DNA from: Theobroma cacao
Lineage: Eukaryota > Streptophyta > Magnoliopsida > Malvales > Malvaceae
Assembly (NCBI RefSeq): GCF_000208745.1
Contig: NC_030853.1
Span: 18,731,986-18,795,985 of the forward strand
Length of the DNA: 64,000 bases
Direction: 5' to 3'
In this document: in pieces, positions 22,139-34,239 of the stretch
Layout: every line of letters begins with the position of its first letter
Numbering within the stretch: the stretch's first letter is position 1
Made by a program: the position numbers and the translations under genes
The notes under the pieces: generated by a model
Database searches by the model: none
Told to the model about the DNA's origin: nothing
The model's input: the letters and a program-made list of their open reading frames with translations, nothing else

Positions 22139-25100
22139 TGCAATCCAGACCGTATGAGGATCTTGATAGTTTGTTTCTTGTGCCGAGGGAAAAGTGGGCA
22201 TTCAAGGTCTCTATTAATACCCATTGTAAGTGATCGTAACTGTATTACATCAATAAGACTTTCCAAGAGAAAGGGGAGTACGATGCAATCAAGCGTACGT
22301 GTTTTGAAATGTTGTTGGACATATATCCACAAGGTTATTTTTGCGTTGGTCTCTTGCATAACATCATGATTTGTTGAATAACTGAGGTAGAGTCAATGGA
22401 GCATGAGCTATGGTTTGCCATTGGCAAGAGCAAGGCACGTATATTAAAGCAAAAGTTTTGCCTTATCACCGAACTGAAGTTTGGTCGAATGCCCGATGTG
22501 TTCACACGACCATATGAGGTTGTTACAGATGGAATTCATGCTAGATACTTGAACGGGGAGCAGAGCGTTAAGCTACAAGCGTTGCTTGATATGTTCCGTG
22601 AAAGCAACTTTTAGCAACCAGGAGACGTGACCAAGATGGCATTCGTCTTGATCACGAATAATATTTTATTTGGTCAACACTACTGTAGAAAGGTGATGCC
22701 TTGGCTCTTGTCATTGGTGGAGGGCATCGACGCTTGGAATGTCTTCCCTTGGAGTCACTATGTTGGAAGCTGACCAAGGACTACCTTTTGAAGGGGTTTG
22801 AAGTGCTTGCCTCAAACTTGCAAAAGGATACTTGTTTACGCTACAACATTTACGGACTCATGTGGGTGATACAAGTACTATCACATAACATTTTTTAATT
22901 TCCTTTTGACATAATAATTTATAGTTACACTCGTTTATCAATTACGGTCTGATAATGGTTACATTTGACTTGCAGTTATAAGTAATTGAGGCAATTACAG
23001 CCTTTTTAAAAATAATTGCCCCCTCTACTCTGAAGGAAAACGTTTACCCATGTATGTGCAAATGGCAATGCAATCAGAAGCTAAAAGACTTCTACAAGGT
23101 AGTTGAGAAGTTGGAGTCATCTCAGCATGTGAGTGAATAGTTACTAATTTTTACTGTGTATTTGTATAATAATTTTCCCTAAAATTTAATCACAATCCCT
23201 ATTTTGCAGTTGTGGCCAGTCGAAACCTTAAAGCCTACCCCAGATGTGGTCAGACTGGAGTATTTTGTGGACATCGATGTCCTGTTATCTGAAGGACACC
23301 AATATGTGCTAATAAGGTACATGGAGGATCTAGCGGACTAGGGCTTAGATGCGAGGGAAAATAGGAGAAACTTGAAGGATAAAAGAGCCACTAGTGCCAT
23401 AAAAAGAAGGTGCATCGTCGTTGTTGGAGTCAATGAGCTATCGGGGCCTGAGTTGATAGAGGAAGAGGACGACCATGGCAATAGCAGTGAACAATTGGTA
23501 AGGACAGTTTTAACGGTTTATGTTCAACAATTTCATATGTGATTATCAAATAATATATCTGTGTTTACAGTTAGAGCATGCGATGATAGCTCCACAACCA
23601 TCAAGAGGTCTTCTTCAGACACACAGTGCTAACGAGCCATCGATAAGGTCAGTTCTAATGATTTGTGTTCAACATTTTCACATATGTTTATCGAGTAACA
23701 TAGTAATTTCTATTATTACAATTGATAGAGGCAACGATAGCTCCTCAATGACTGATCGGTCCGGCTCAACCACACAGTGCTAACGAGCCTCCGGTAAGGA
23801 TATTAAAGTTCTAACGGTTAATGTTCAGCAATTTCATATATGATTATTGAATAATACAGTAATATATGTTATTGCAGTTGACCCATTTGACAAGAGTCAA
23901 TGACGGAGTAGTCACGAAATGTCAACTGCAACAAATCATGCGTAGGCATAAAAAAGACATGTTAGAGCTAAAGGTTTTAATTCAGTCATTGACTCTTGTA
24001 ATGCAGATGTTTGGGGATCGTATTGTTCGTCTGATTTTGACAGCCTGAAATTACAAGTACGTTATTCTATCTTTATTCATATATTGGTGGTTTACATTAA
24101 TCAGGTGTAGTCTTTTTTTTAATTCTCCGTTTATGGTATTTTATGACCTAACGAATTTTTATATTTATCTCGTTTTATAGGGTAATGCTTTATCGCACGA
24201 TGATGGTGATGACCATGATGAAGTTGATGATGGGTAACATGATGAACCTGGTGTTCACATTCACCCTGACATTGTTACTGTTGACAGAGAGAATGTAACT
24301 CATGTCGACGACGTTCTCGATGATGTTATACCAGGGGATGTCACCCTTCAATCAGATGATATTGAAAGAGACCATGTTCTTGATACCGATTTGGTTATCG
24401 ATGCATCTACAGGAAGGAAAGGGGACTTTCACTCAGTTGAGGCTGAAGGGGACCATCTTCCTAAGACTGATGCAGTAGTTAAGGCAATAGCAGGAGGGGA
24501 TAAGAACCTTGCATCAGTTCAAGCTGAAGGGGACCATTTTCTTCAAAGCACTCTTGAAGGTAGTGCGTCACAGGTATCGTCACTAGAGTTGTCTGATGTC
24601 CATCATCGTGAAGCATTGATTTCATACCCAATTGAACGGGCATGGGTCAAAATGGCCAGCAAATACATGGCAAACTCGTACATCAACCCATCAGTGAGCC
24701 GTCGGGATGTTAAGAACTCAATGGTGGAAGGGTACAAAGCTTTCAAAAAAGACGAGTGTGCAAGGTAAGCTCATAAATAACATTGCAAATATTGTTTTTG
24801 AACGAAACATTAATCCACCAAGCCTTTTGAAATTCATTCTGTTACATGTGCAGGTGTAACGTCCAGATCTTAGTGGATCAAGGGGCTGATTTTTTCAAAA
24901 CATTAGAGGATCTCAAAGAGGAAATGACAAGTGAACAAATAGACGCATGTCTCAACATACTCTGTAAGCGAATGATAAGGCTAAAGTCCAAATTGTACAA
25001 CACTTGTGCATGCGTGGTTGATACGATATTATTCGTAAGTTTATTTGCAAATTTTTCAATTCTGAAAATACTAAAGTTTTTGATTGCATAAAGTGTAAGC

Positions 25101-25628
25101 TACTGTATACATGTTTCACAAGACACCATCCATATGCTCTACACCACATTTCTAATTAAAGATGGTCGGCCCACGATGAAAATTCCAAATGAGTTGCAGG
25201 AGTATGTGGAGGGTGAGAGGCCGATATATAGTAAAAAATGGGAAGATGTCGATTTCATCCTTGCGTCTTGCAATGTGGGTGGACATTGGGTGGTTGCGAA
25301 GATTGACTTAGTCAGGTGGATGATCAAGGTGGTGGACTCTGCAAGAACTTTGACCGCTAAGGATAACAGAGTGCGTGTGGCTTAGATGACACCCCTTGTG
25401 ACAATGATCCCAATCATCTGCCACAAAGTTGGTTATTTCAACAAAATGCGCCGGAAGACACGAGATTCGACGTTTATGCCATTGGAAATTCATTTGCCCA
25501 AAGTTAAAGTGCATTTTCAGAATGATAGTGTCAGCTACGGTTCATTCCCCATAGGGTACATCAACAATATTTTACAATCAAAACCGATTAGAGTTAAGCA
25601 GAATATGATTGCTAATATACGTCGCTAA
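22139..25628 (+). pseudogene. MULE-borne DUF1985 / Ulp1-family protease gene, inactivated
   Basis: The gene starts after a good acceptor (TTTTGCAG) with ATGCAATCCAGACCG. The first part (22139-22900) matches the DUF1985 family (ELWFAIGKSKAR, KFCLITELKFG). The middle (24180-24770) is acidic and low-complexity, with a short repeat (AEGDHLP, AEGDHF). The last part (25130-25628) is an Ulp1/SENP-type cysteine protease domain with histidine in GGHWVVAK and aspartate in VVDS. Such proteases cleave ubiquitin-like tags; within MULEs their role is unknown. Damage: the expected catalytic Cys before Gly (SxxCG) is Tyr (NDSVSYGSF), TGA at about 22372, TAG at 22612, TAG at 25383, and a frameshift near 22765. 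Several stops fit C-to-T decay of methylated DNA. Confidence 0.82.
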
Positions 25629-25801
25629 TACGCTCTAAAAATTTTTAGCAATAGTTTAGAGAGCGAACCCTAAACTCCTACGCCATTAACATATCCGGAG
25701 TTGTATGTAGATTTTTGTGTGGATATAATTAATTTTATTAATTTTTCAATTCAGACACAGTAACTTGAATGATCAGAAGCTGATGTAAATTAAATTAAGA
25801 G

Positions 25802-26245
25802 GAAATTGTGAGAAATAGCTCTCCTCATAAGGTGATTTCAGAAATAATACTGTTTCCACGTGGCGTGTCATCTCTTAATACTGCAACAAGTCAGCGTGTC
25901 ACCATAAAATGTCATCGACATGTAATAATTGGGGTGCGACATGTCACCCTACAATACTACAACAAGTCAGCGTGTCATGCCATAAATCAGCTTCCACTCA
26001 GCATGTCACCATAATTGGGGCATGGCTTGTCACCCCACAATACTGCAACAAGTTAGCGTGTCACCCCATAAATCTGCTACCACTCAGCATGTTACCACAA
26101 GATGTCATCTATATATTACAATTAGGGCGTGGTGTGTCACCCTATAATATTGGACAAGTCAGTGTGTCATGCCATAAATCAGCTTCCACTCAGCGTGTTA
26201 CCATAAGATGTCATCGACATCTACCAATTACAGTATGTGGCTGAC
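25802..26245 (+). repeat. Internal third MULE terminus and its subterminal repeats
   Basis: GGAAATTGTGAGAAATAG at 25802 and the next 30 bp match the right end of the large MULE (complement of 37903-37951) with about four differences, better than the left end at 20086 does. It is followed by three units of 87-107 bp containing AATTGGGG..CATGTCACC..CAACAAGTCAGCGTGTCA (starting 25926, 26013, 26120). No matching 9-bp duplication to 37952 is seen. It is the left end of a related MULE, either truncated or fused into a composite element. Confidence 0.75.
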
Positions 26246-26691
26246 AAGATGTCAACAAGATCGAGGAAGTCCCCGTACTCTCTCATTTAGTTCAATTTAG
26301 TCCTCCAACTGAAAAATAAAATTTCCAGCCATCGAAAAAAAAGGACTAAAGTGGAAACAAAATTTTAGTTTAGGGACTAACTTGGAAGAAATTTCAATGT
26401 ATGAGGACGAAAATATAAGTAACCGACTTTTCATATTATTTAGTGTCTTTTTTAAATGTTTAAAATCTAACCATTCCATTAAGCGAAGATTACAATGCTA
26501 TTTCAAGTCTGCACTAAAATGGTTAGACTTTTAGCACAAAAAACACCATGACAGTCACAATCACCCCTTAAAAATCAAAATCAAACACACGTCTCTTTAT
26601 AAAACAACCAACACCCTTGTACACCCTAAATTATACAAGATTAGTGGAGACTAAAAAAGTATCTGTAAGTCAACCTTAAGAAAATGTGAAC

Positions 26692-26897
26692 ATCAACAAA
26701 ATGAAAACCAATAGGAACCATTATCCAAATTCAGCCATCCAATATTTCCAGAATTTTCATGCCTAGGTTACAGTACAAATCAGAAAAGCTTTTATCAACA
26801 AAATGAAAACCAATAGGAACCATTATCCAAATTCAGCCATCCAATCTTTCCAACATTTTCATGCCCAGGTTACAATACAAATCAGAAAAACCTTTTA
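26692..26897. repeat. 102-bp tandem duplication
   Basis: Two adjacent units starting ATCAACAAAATGAAAACC (26692 and 26794), differing at about seven positions, near the left arm of the nested MULE. Non-coding. Confidence 0.85.
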
Positions 26898-27299
26898 TCA
26901 AACCGATCTGTTATACCCTAAAATAAAGGAAATTACTCCCATAAACAGTACCTTCTTACTAGCCCTCATTTACTATTTGCCTTTATTTTTTCCTCTTCTT
27001 GACAGCTTTTGATGTAGTGGACCTAGCAGCGCCTTCACTTACACTAGTTTAAAGTGCAGTTGCACCAGCAGCAGCTTCACTTGGTGCAACAACAACAGCT
27101 TCACTTGGTGCACCAGTAGCAGCTTTAATCGCTCCACTAACAGCTTCAGATTTTTTTTTTGACTTTGACTTTTTTTTATGCTTGTTTGACCCTATGCATC
27201 AAATTTTAAAAAAAGTTAAGAACTACTAATACAAATAATAACTAAATCAAGCAACAAGATACATTATAGATTACATTTACATGTCGTGTTGGACAATTT

Positions 27300-30225
27300 G
27301 ACCTATTGTGTCCTTCTTGTAGGTAAATCGTGCATTTCATTATCCTTCCCACCCTTGACATCTTTTTCTTTAGCCCTTCACCTTATTTTTCTCCCCTCTC
27401 CTTATTCGGTCGTCCAGCAAATCTCTTTCCATGTGGAAGTAAGACAACCTCCACATTTCTTTTAGGCCAGAACATTGGGCCCCTGACAGGACGGAGCAGT
27501 TGTTCATAAGCCTTAAGTTATTTAGTCTTTTTAAAACAATATGCTAAATACTTTGCAGGGTCTTTTCCCTCATAATAAATAGCGTTGATGACATGTTGGC
27601 ATGGCACTCCATTAATGTCCCAAGATCGGCAAATACATGTCCCATGTTGCAAAAAGACCGTGTAACTCTCCCTTACCAGCTTTCAGGATTTTCTCAAAAT
27701 ACTTCATACAAATGAGCCCCATTCGAATCCACTTCCCATTTTGCTGCCAGCCCCATAGACTTCTCTAATTTCGTTAGCATACGAGGGCCATACTCAGTAG
27801 TCCACTTCATGCCATATTCCCTGTTTTGAACCAATCCCCTCATGACATAAAGTCTAATGTCCTCAAGCATGCGGGTGACTAGTTTGCATCTTGCTCCTAT
27901 AATTACTCCATTAAAGGTCTCACACATATTGTTCTCAATAACATCACACTTGGAGAAATTCGAGAAGAATGCTTGACACCAATGCATGGCATCCCAGTTC
28001 TCAATCAAGTGATTGTATGTAGCCTCATTCATAGCGCATAGAAGTTCCATTTGCTTCTTGAACTCTAGCTGGTTTTGGGATCTAGCACAGTGCCAAAATT
28101 GAAACTTTAAGTCTTCATCTCTGAACTTCTTCCCCAACATCATGTAAATGTGTTGTGCACACATTCGTTGTTCAACGAAGGGAAGAAGCTCACTGATAGC
28201 ATTTAAAAGACCATACATAAAAAAAATATAGTAAATAATGAGAAGATATACATTAAAGATTAATTGTGGATAATCAGCATATTGTTATGAAAGTTCATGC
28301 TCAGATGGTAGCCTATGCATGAGTTTAGGAGCTGAAATTTGTGATCTTCATGGTGGAAAAGAATGTCGAGATAATTTACAGCATATGTTTATTTATTTCA
28401 ATGTAAAAGCTAAACACTAAATTCTTACAAAAGATACACAACATATATACAGTACATAACATTTAATAGTTTTATTTACTATTTTATTAAAAAAGATATC
28501 TTTTGCATATCATTGATGATGGTCCATCCTATTTCATCTTCGATGCCTAGATTAGCATATAAGAGCTCCAAAAACCATTTCCAATTGTCTTTCTTCTCGA
28601 CACCATTAACCACTGGCCATGCAAGAGGGAACATTTGGTTGTTCCCATCTTGACCCATAGTAACCAAAAGCTGTCCTTTCACTAACCCCTTCAAGAAACA
28701 ACCATCCAATCCAAATATACGTTTGCAACCTTTTAAAAAATTATTCTTCAATGCCCCAAAGTAGATATACATTCAATGGAAAACTGTTACCTCATCTGGT
28801 GTAGACCTCTCCACCTCTATTTTAATTATTGACCCCTCATTTCTCTTTAAAACCTCATCAGCATACTGTCTTAATCTCCTGAACTTGTCTACATAATTAT
28901 CTCGCACTTCCTTCATCACTGATAACTTGACTCTTCTAGCCTTTGTCAGACCAATTACCACACCTAGCTGTTTTCTCACCAACACTATGATTTGTCTTGC
29001 CCTTAGGAATGGCATCTTGATAATATCATCTTTCAACTTATTAGCCAAAACCATTACTGTCACTTTCTTGTTCTTAATTATAGGTTGACAATTGTGTGTT
29101 CCGAGATGGGTTTTCACTCTGAAGGAGTTATCATTCCCATCTTTGAAGCTAGTATCTCCCCCTCACATCCAATTCCAGCACATTTAGCTTTAACTCTAAC
29201 CTTGTCATTTTTTTTTAAAAATGAAAGAAAACCGTTTAACCATACTATACTTAAACAAAACAATTTTCAAATGTGCTTGATCCTTGAAAGATTGACCCTT
29301 AAAGAAGTCTGATATCGACTGATCGGAAGTATCAAACAGTCCAGTTGACCTGACCCTTTGTGCCATATCAGCTTCAGACCTAGAGCTTGTAGAAATGTAA
29401 CTCCTTGGGTCACTAGAGTCAGTATAATCACCATGATGTTCTGTTGTTAATGGTCCAACAGTCGGGCCTCCATCATCTCCAGTAGCTTCAGATAGGCCTT
29501 CAGCAGTTTAAATTAACCTTCAGCAATTTTAGATGGGCCGTCAGCAGCTTTAACTTAGCCTCCAGTAATTTTAAATGGGCCGTCAGTAGCTTTAAATGGG
29601 CCTCCAATAGCTTCAGATGAGCCACTAGTAGCTTTAAATTGGAGTTCAGTACCTTTTGATGGACTTGCAGTTGTTGATTCAGATGGCCCTTCCTTATCTA
29701 ATTCTTCTGATGCAACAGCCAACAACTTTCATCTTCATTGCCAACTCATTAAATTCTCTAATTTTCTCCCTAGCCAATGCCAACTCATCATCCCCTTCAT
29801 CACTTAACCATGTTGTATCAAAATAATCTTCATTTAAACCTTTTTCATCTCGATTTGCATTATTTGATGATAAAAACTCCATATCCTCATTGAGTGATTT
29901 AGGCATTAGAGTACCATGTTGAGTATACTCCCCATGCTCAACATAAACAGCAAAAAGACTTTTCTCCTTCAGCAATTTGCACAAACTATTCACACTCTGA
30001 TAATCTAAAATTGCTCTCAAAGCATTCCCATATTTATAATATAAGCCTTTATTCAATCCTATATCATATTTAAAGCCTTTACCATCTCTAATAGAGTCCA
30101 ATAACAGATGGTATCGATATCCGGTATATCAACCATCTTCCTTTTCTTGCTCTTATATGCAAACTTGGGTTCATGAGCTAAGATTCCTCCATGATGAAAA
30201 CATAATTGAAAGCGATTGTTATCTG
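27300..30225 (-). pseudogene. mudrA-like transposase of the nested MULE
   Basis: Read on the minus strand: N-terminal part (about 30117-30225 and 29694-30101), an acidic/repeat linker (29440-29690), the MuDR domain (28773-29117), the MULE DDE domain (28479-28772: GLDGCFLKG with the first catalytic Asp, DNWKWFLELL, then a second Asp in IINDMQK), the C-terminal catalytic part (27694-28218, ENNMCETFNGVI), a SWIM zinc finger (27540-27640, CxC then PCQH) and a zinc knuckle (27300-27350, CTIYLQEGHNRSNC, where the second Cys is Tyr). The gap at 28219-28478 could be an intron but its acceptor is not clear. A few frame breaks make it probably inactive. It would cut and reinsert elements with matching ends. 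Confidence 0.8.
29440..29695 (-). repeat. About 30-bp coding minisatellite in the nested mudrA
   Basis: Seven or so units of about 30 bp with GGGCCNTCAGTAGCTTTAAAT (plus strand) near the N-terminal linker of the transposase. A related Ala/Pro/Ser-rich repeat (GAPSEA) occurs at its C-terminal end (27040-27150). Confidence 0.7.
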
Positions 30226-31193
30226 CATGATAAATTCAAAAGGCCTAATAAGTATACATTAAAACAAATACAAATTTAGTATCTGACCATGAGTTGAACA
30301 TTAATATTGTATGTGCCAATTAAGGGTGAGGAGAATAGAATGCTGAGTAATAATGCAGAAAAAAGTTAATCAAAATAATAGACATAAGAATATACTACAT
30401 CTCAACAATATATAGACTTAGGCATGGCCAATTAAAAGTTATAGGTAAACAGATCTAAACAAATACTGTATCCAATCAATTTTGTTCCAATCACATCCTC
30501 ACATGTCAATTTCATTTACCAGTATGTTTGAAGGGTCATATTGTAATGTTCAATACACACTTTGAGATATTACTATCAACCATGTTTTCAAAATGGATAA
30601 TTTATTACCAACAACATCATGCTCCTAATCATGTGCCTTAACCACCACAAGGTACCGACATAAAGTTATGTAATCTGCCAAAGTTGGAAACTGAATCAAA
30701 TTGTTGCTAGTGCATTACTTTTTGCCTATAGTTTGTCTTATCTAACACATCAACCCCAATAACAAATTAAAAAAACAAAGCCAAATCAACATATATTAAA
30801 ACACAGCATAATACTATAAACAAATACATTAGCAATAATAAAAAATGAAACAACAAAACCTTATATCAGTAAACCCGAAAACAGAACCTAATACTATTCA
30901 TCATCAACATTATGAGTCCATACTGCGCTTTTCCAAACCAACAACCTTTTCTTTTTCCTTTCCCCTTCTTTTTCTCGATTTTCTTCCTTCTCCCGATCTC
31001 TCACCCATCAACTTTCTCGATTTTAAGTTTAGGTTTAGTTTTTACCCTAGGTTTCAAATCGGTTTAGTTTATTATGTAGGTTGCGTTTCACTCCCCTTTT
31101 TTTGTTCTCTCTTAATCTTAGGTGGTCGAAATTTCGAAGGTTAACGGCTCCGGTGTGGATATTGGTTGGTTTAGGGTTTAGCGACTGTTTAGA

Positions 31194-32697
31194 TGTTGTA
31201 CAATTTTCTACTCATGCAAGTGTACGTATCGTAAAGATAATACAGAGATGAGTAAAGTGTCGATCCCACGGAGAATTGAATTAATCTTTATTGCTAAATA
31301 CTAAAATTAACATACCCTAATTTTATCTAAAAAATTAAAAGAAAGATTTGAAACTAATAAACTAATAACTAAAACCAAAATTAATCTAAAATTTATTAGC
31401 AAATTTACTTTATTAACTTCTAGTGATCACCAGACCTAAGATTATGATATCCCTCAAAACTTCATCTGATTATTGTCTCTTTCTCGTAACATAGTTTAAT
31501 GGATTAAGTTGCTAACCTAGAGTCTTAAATCATTTATAAGTCTTTGTCGAGTTTTTTATAAAAATACCTCTCTCAATTAATTTACTATATGTCTATGTAA
31601 ATTATATTGACAAAAGATTCATTAATTTTGTGCTAATCTTGGCTATGTATGGCTTATAGGTATATGTCTACCCTATATGCAAATCAAACCACCTAATTAA
31701 CTAATTGCATTCGATTATACACTATTCTATTCAAGGTCCACCTAAATCTCCTTCATCAAGGTTTAACCTAGGTTTCCAATTTAATCTAACTAGTGGCCAA
31801 TCAACTAGAAGCATTAAGAACATAACAAAATAAACAATTTAAATTCATCAAATATAAGTAAAAGAGAGATAAATAATTCAGACTATATATTGAGTTTAAT
31901 CATAATCTTAGATTAATAATTTAGTTCCCCATCAAGTCACACATCATCATTGAATAAAGTTTAAGCATTCAAACCAAGAGAATAAAAGAATAACAAAAAG
32001 ATAGAAAAAACCAAGGATTGTACTCTTGATCTCCAAATCTCCTTGAATCCTTCAAATTCTTTCAATGACTTTGAGACTTGACTCTCAACTTTCAATCTGG
32101 TGTTTCTCATTCTCTCTTAAGTCCTCCGAAAGGTTATTTTTATAAGCTTTGAAGTTATGCCAAGTTCATTGAAGAAAGAAGTTAATCCCAATCAGACTAG
32201 GTGAATTGCAGCCTTGCCCAATTAATTAACAGAAATTGTAATTGCTCTAGGACTACTACAGTGCTTCAACTTCGACAAGATTTTTGACCATTTTCTAGGC
32301 CGAACTGGGTGAAGTGCTAAACATGAAAGTTGTAGATTTTTCTCTTATCTTTCCAATGGTCAAGAATTGCTTCATTTGGAGCTATGTAGAGAAAGTTATG
32401 GTGAAAATACCAAAGCATATGCAGTGAAAGTCTGCATCTTGAAATTGCTCTCATTCTTTCATTAAAATTTTTCTTTCATCAAGTACCTAGAAAAGCACAA
32501 ATAAATCAGTAACAACCTATCTTAACCACATTAGTACCAAATTAAGCATAGAATTAACTAAGATTGGATTGACTCACCTAAAATAACTAATTTAAAATAA
32601 TTAAAAAAAACTCATTAATTTCTATGCATTACTACAAGAACTAAGCTAAATTACTATCAAAATTAAGCCCAAATAACTCTATATCATAGAGTTATCA
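31194..32697 (-). mobile_element. Solo LTR of an Athila-like Gypsy element
   Basis: On the minus strand it starts TGATAACTCTATGATATAGAG and ends TTGTACAACA, 1504 bp. Flanks TTAGA (31189-31193) and TTAGG (32698-32702) match at four of five bases. It aligns throughout with the LTRs at 42138-43569 and 48686-50101 (start TGATAATTCTATTTTATAGA; shared GATCCCAC..GAATTGA near the end), so it is a diverged family member. No internal region remains. Confidence 0.82.
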
Positions 32698-33165
32698 TTA
32701 GGGATAATTATCAGGGTTAAGGAGAAATGGAACCTATAAGTCAAATCTCAACCCCCACACTAACTGATCAAAATGATGACGTGGCATTTCTTTTATTAGC
32801 GTAGTATATTTTTTTATTCATTTTCATTCTCATACATCGCAATTTTTTTCACATTAGTCCCTGTACCGCTGCCATACCCAATCTGATTGTATGACGTGTC
32901 ACTGCCACATTATATCATCAGGTGACATGGCACCACCACATCATCATATGCTACGATGTGGGATCGCTACATCATTCAGCTAGCTACACATGCGTTGCCA
33001 CGTTAGCCAAGTTTGCCATGTCAGCACCATGTCAGCTGTTTAGGGGAGGGACTAAATTAGAGAAATTCCCAAAATCAAGAAATTAAACTGCTTGGATTCG
33101 GTTTTGAGTCGGAGGACTAAATTGAATGACATAGGTGAGTACATGGACTTCCCAGGATTTTTGAC

Positions 33166-34239
33166 CGTTTAGTTATAACTTTCACAATTTATAAATACAT
33201 ATTAGTTTGAAATTATTCAACACTTACTAAATTTACCTTTTATTTAAATTTACTCAAAATTTCTTATAAAATGATTTTATTTAAATTCAAATACAACAAT
33301 CAAATTTTACTAAATTTAAATTTAAATTATTCATTTCGAAACTCAAACAAATTATTAATAAAATAAGATGGAACCAATATTAACATTTATATTTAACTTT
33401 ATCAATCGTGAATACAGTCTTTAATCTAGAAAATTTCAACTTAAAAAATATAACTTAAAATATTAAACAAAATAAAAATATAAAAAATAAATAAATAATT
33501 GAAAAGGTGGAACTCAGATTTTATGGTTATAATAACAAGTTTGTCATGTCTAAATTAAGTAAGTCAGAACGAGAAATTAATTTTATAATCATCAATAACT
33601 CCATATCTCTGTTTTTCAATTTTTTAAAAAGAAAACACTAAATCAACATATTTTGCTTATTTGACTTTAGCTTAAGTAAAAAACTAACTAAAATAACCAA
33701 TTTCAAATTTGTGTACTATTATAAATAGAAGAAGAAAGCAATTATTTAGTCATTTTATATTATTTTATTTTAACGTAATACAAGTTATTCATCTAAATTT
33801 GACTTCAGATATGAAATTTTTACAAATTTATTTTTTATAGCAGGATAATTCAAACTTAATTTTTGTCAAAATGATATATTAATTTACATATTCTACAATC
33901 AAATATTGAAGTAAAACAATATTTATATATATTTTCAAAATCTTAAATCTTTTACACTTAAATATTGGGCTTATTAATAAGCATATCAATAATAATTTAC
34001 TCGAACAGTATAGAGACTTCGCAAGTCTATTCACTGCTCAAAACTACGGACAAAATGAAATGAATAATCAAATAATATATTTACAAAATTAATAAAAAAA
34101 TAACGACTCATCTACAAGAGAAAACTAAGAAACATAAAATATGAATGAATGTAAGAAACTACAAGAGGAAATTGTCAAAAAGTATTGCACATGGCTCACA
34201 CATTTAGTTAGGTCGACAAGTTGTCTTCATCCACAAGAC
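33166..34239. other. AT-rich region inside the large MULE, no gene seen
   Basis: Strongly AT-rich, no open frame of interest, no clear repeats. It lies between the nested MULE and the 3' end of the outer transposase. Confidence 0.6.

Larger units (their letters stand above)
26251..33165 (-). mobile_element. Second MULE, nested in the large MULE
   Basis: The arms are inverted repeats: left 26251-26330 (GAGGAAGTCCCCGTACTC..CAATTTAGTCCTCCAACT) and complement of the right 33080-33165 (GGGAAGTCCATGTACTC..CAATTTAGTCCTCCGACT). A clear 9-bp target duplication was not found, so end positions are approximate. It carries a mudrA-type transposase on the minus strand (27300-30225) that is much better preserved than that of the host element. 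A solo LTR is inserted in its 5' part (31194-32697). The inner right arm (32740-33060) has CACGTCA/GCCACGT-type short repeats. Confidence 0.75.

Noticed and set aside
24391..24768. Independent acidic host gene on the plus strand
   Set aside because: It is the low-complexity middle of the MULE DUF1985/Ulp1 gene, in the same orientation and between its two domains.
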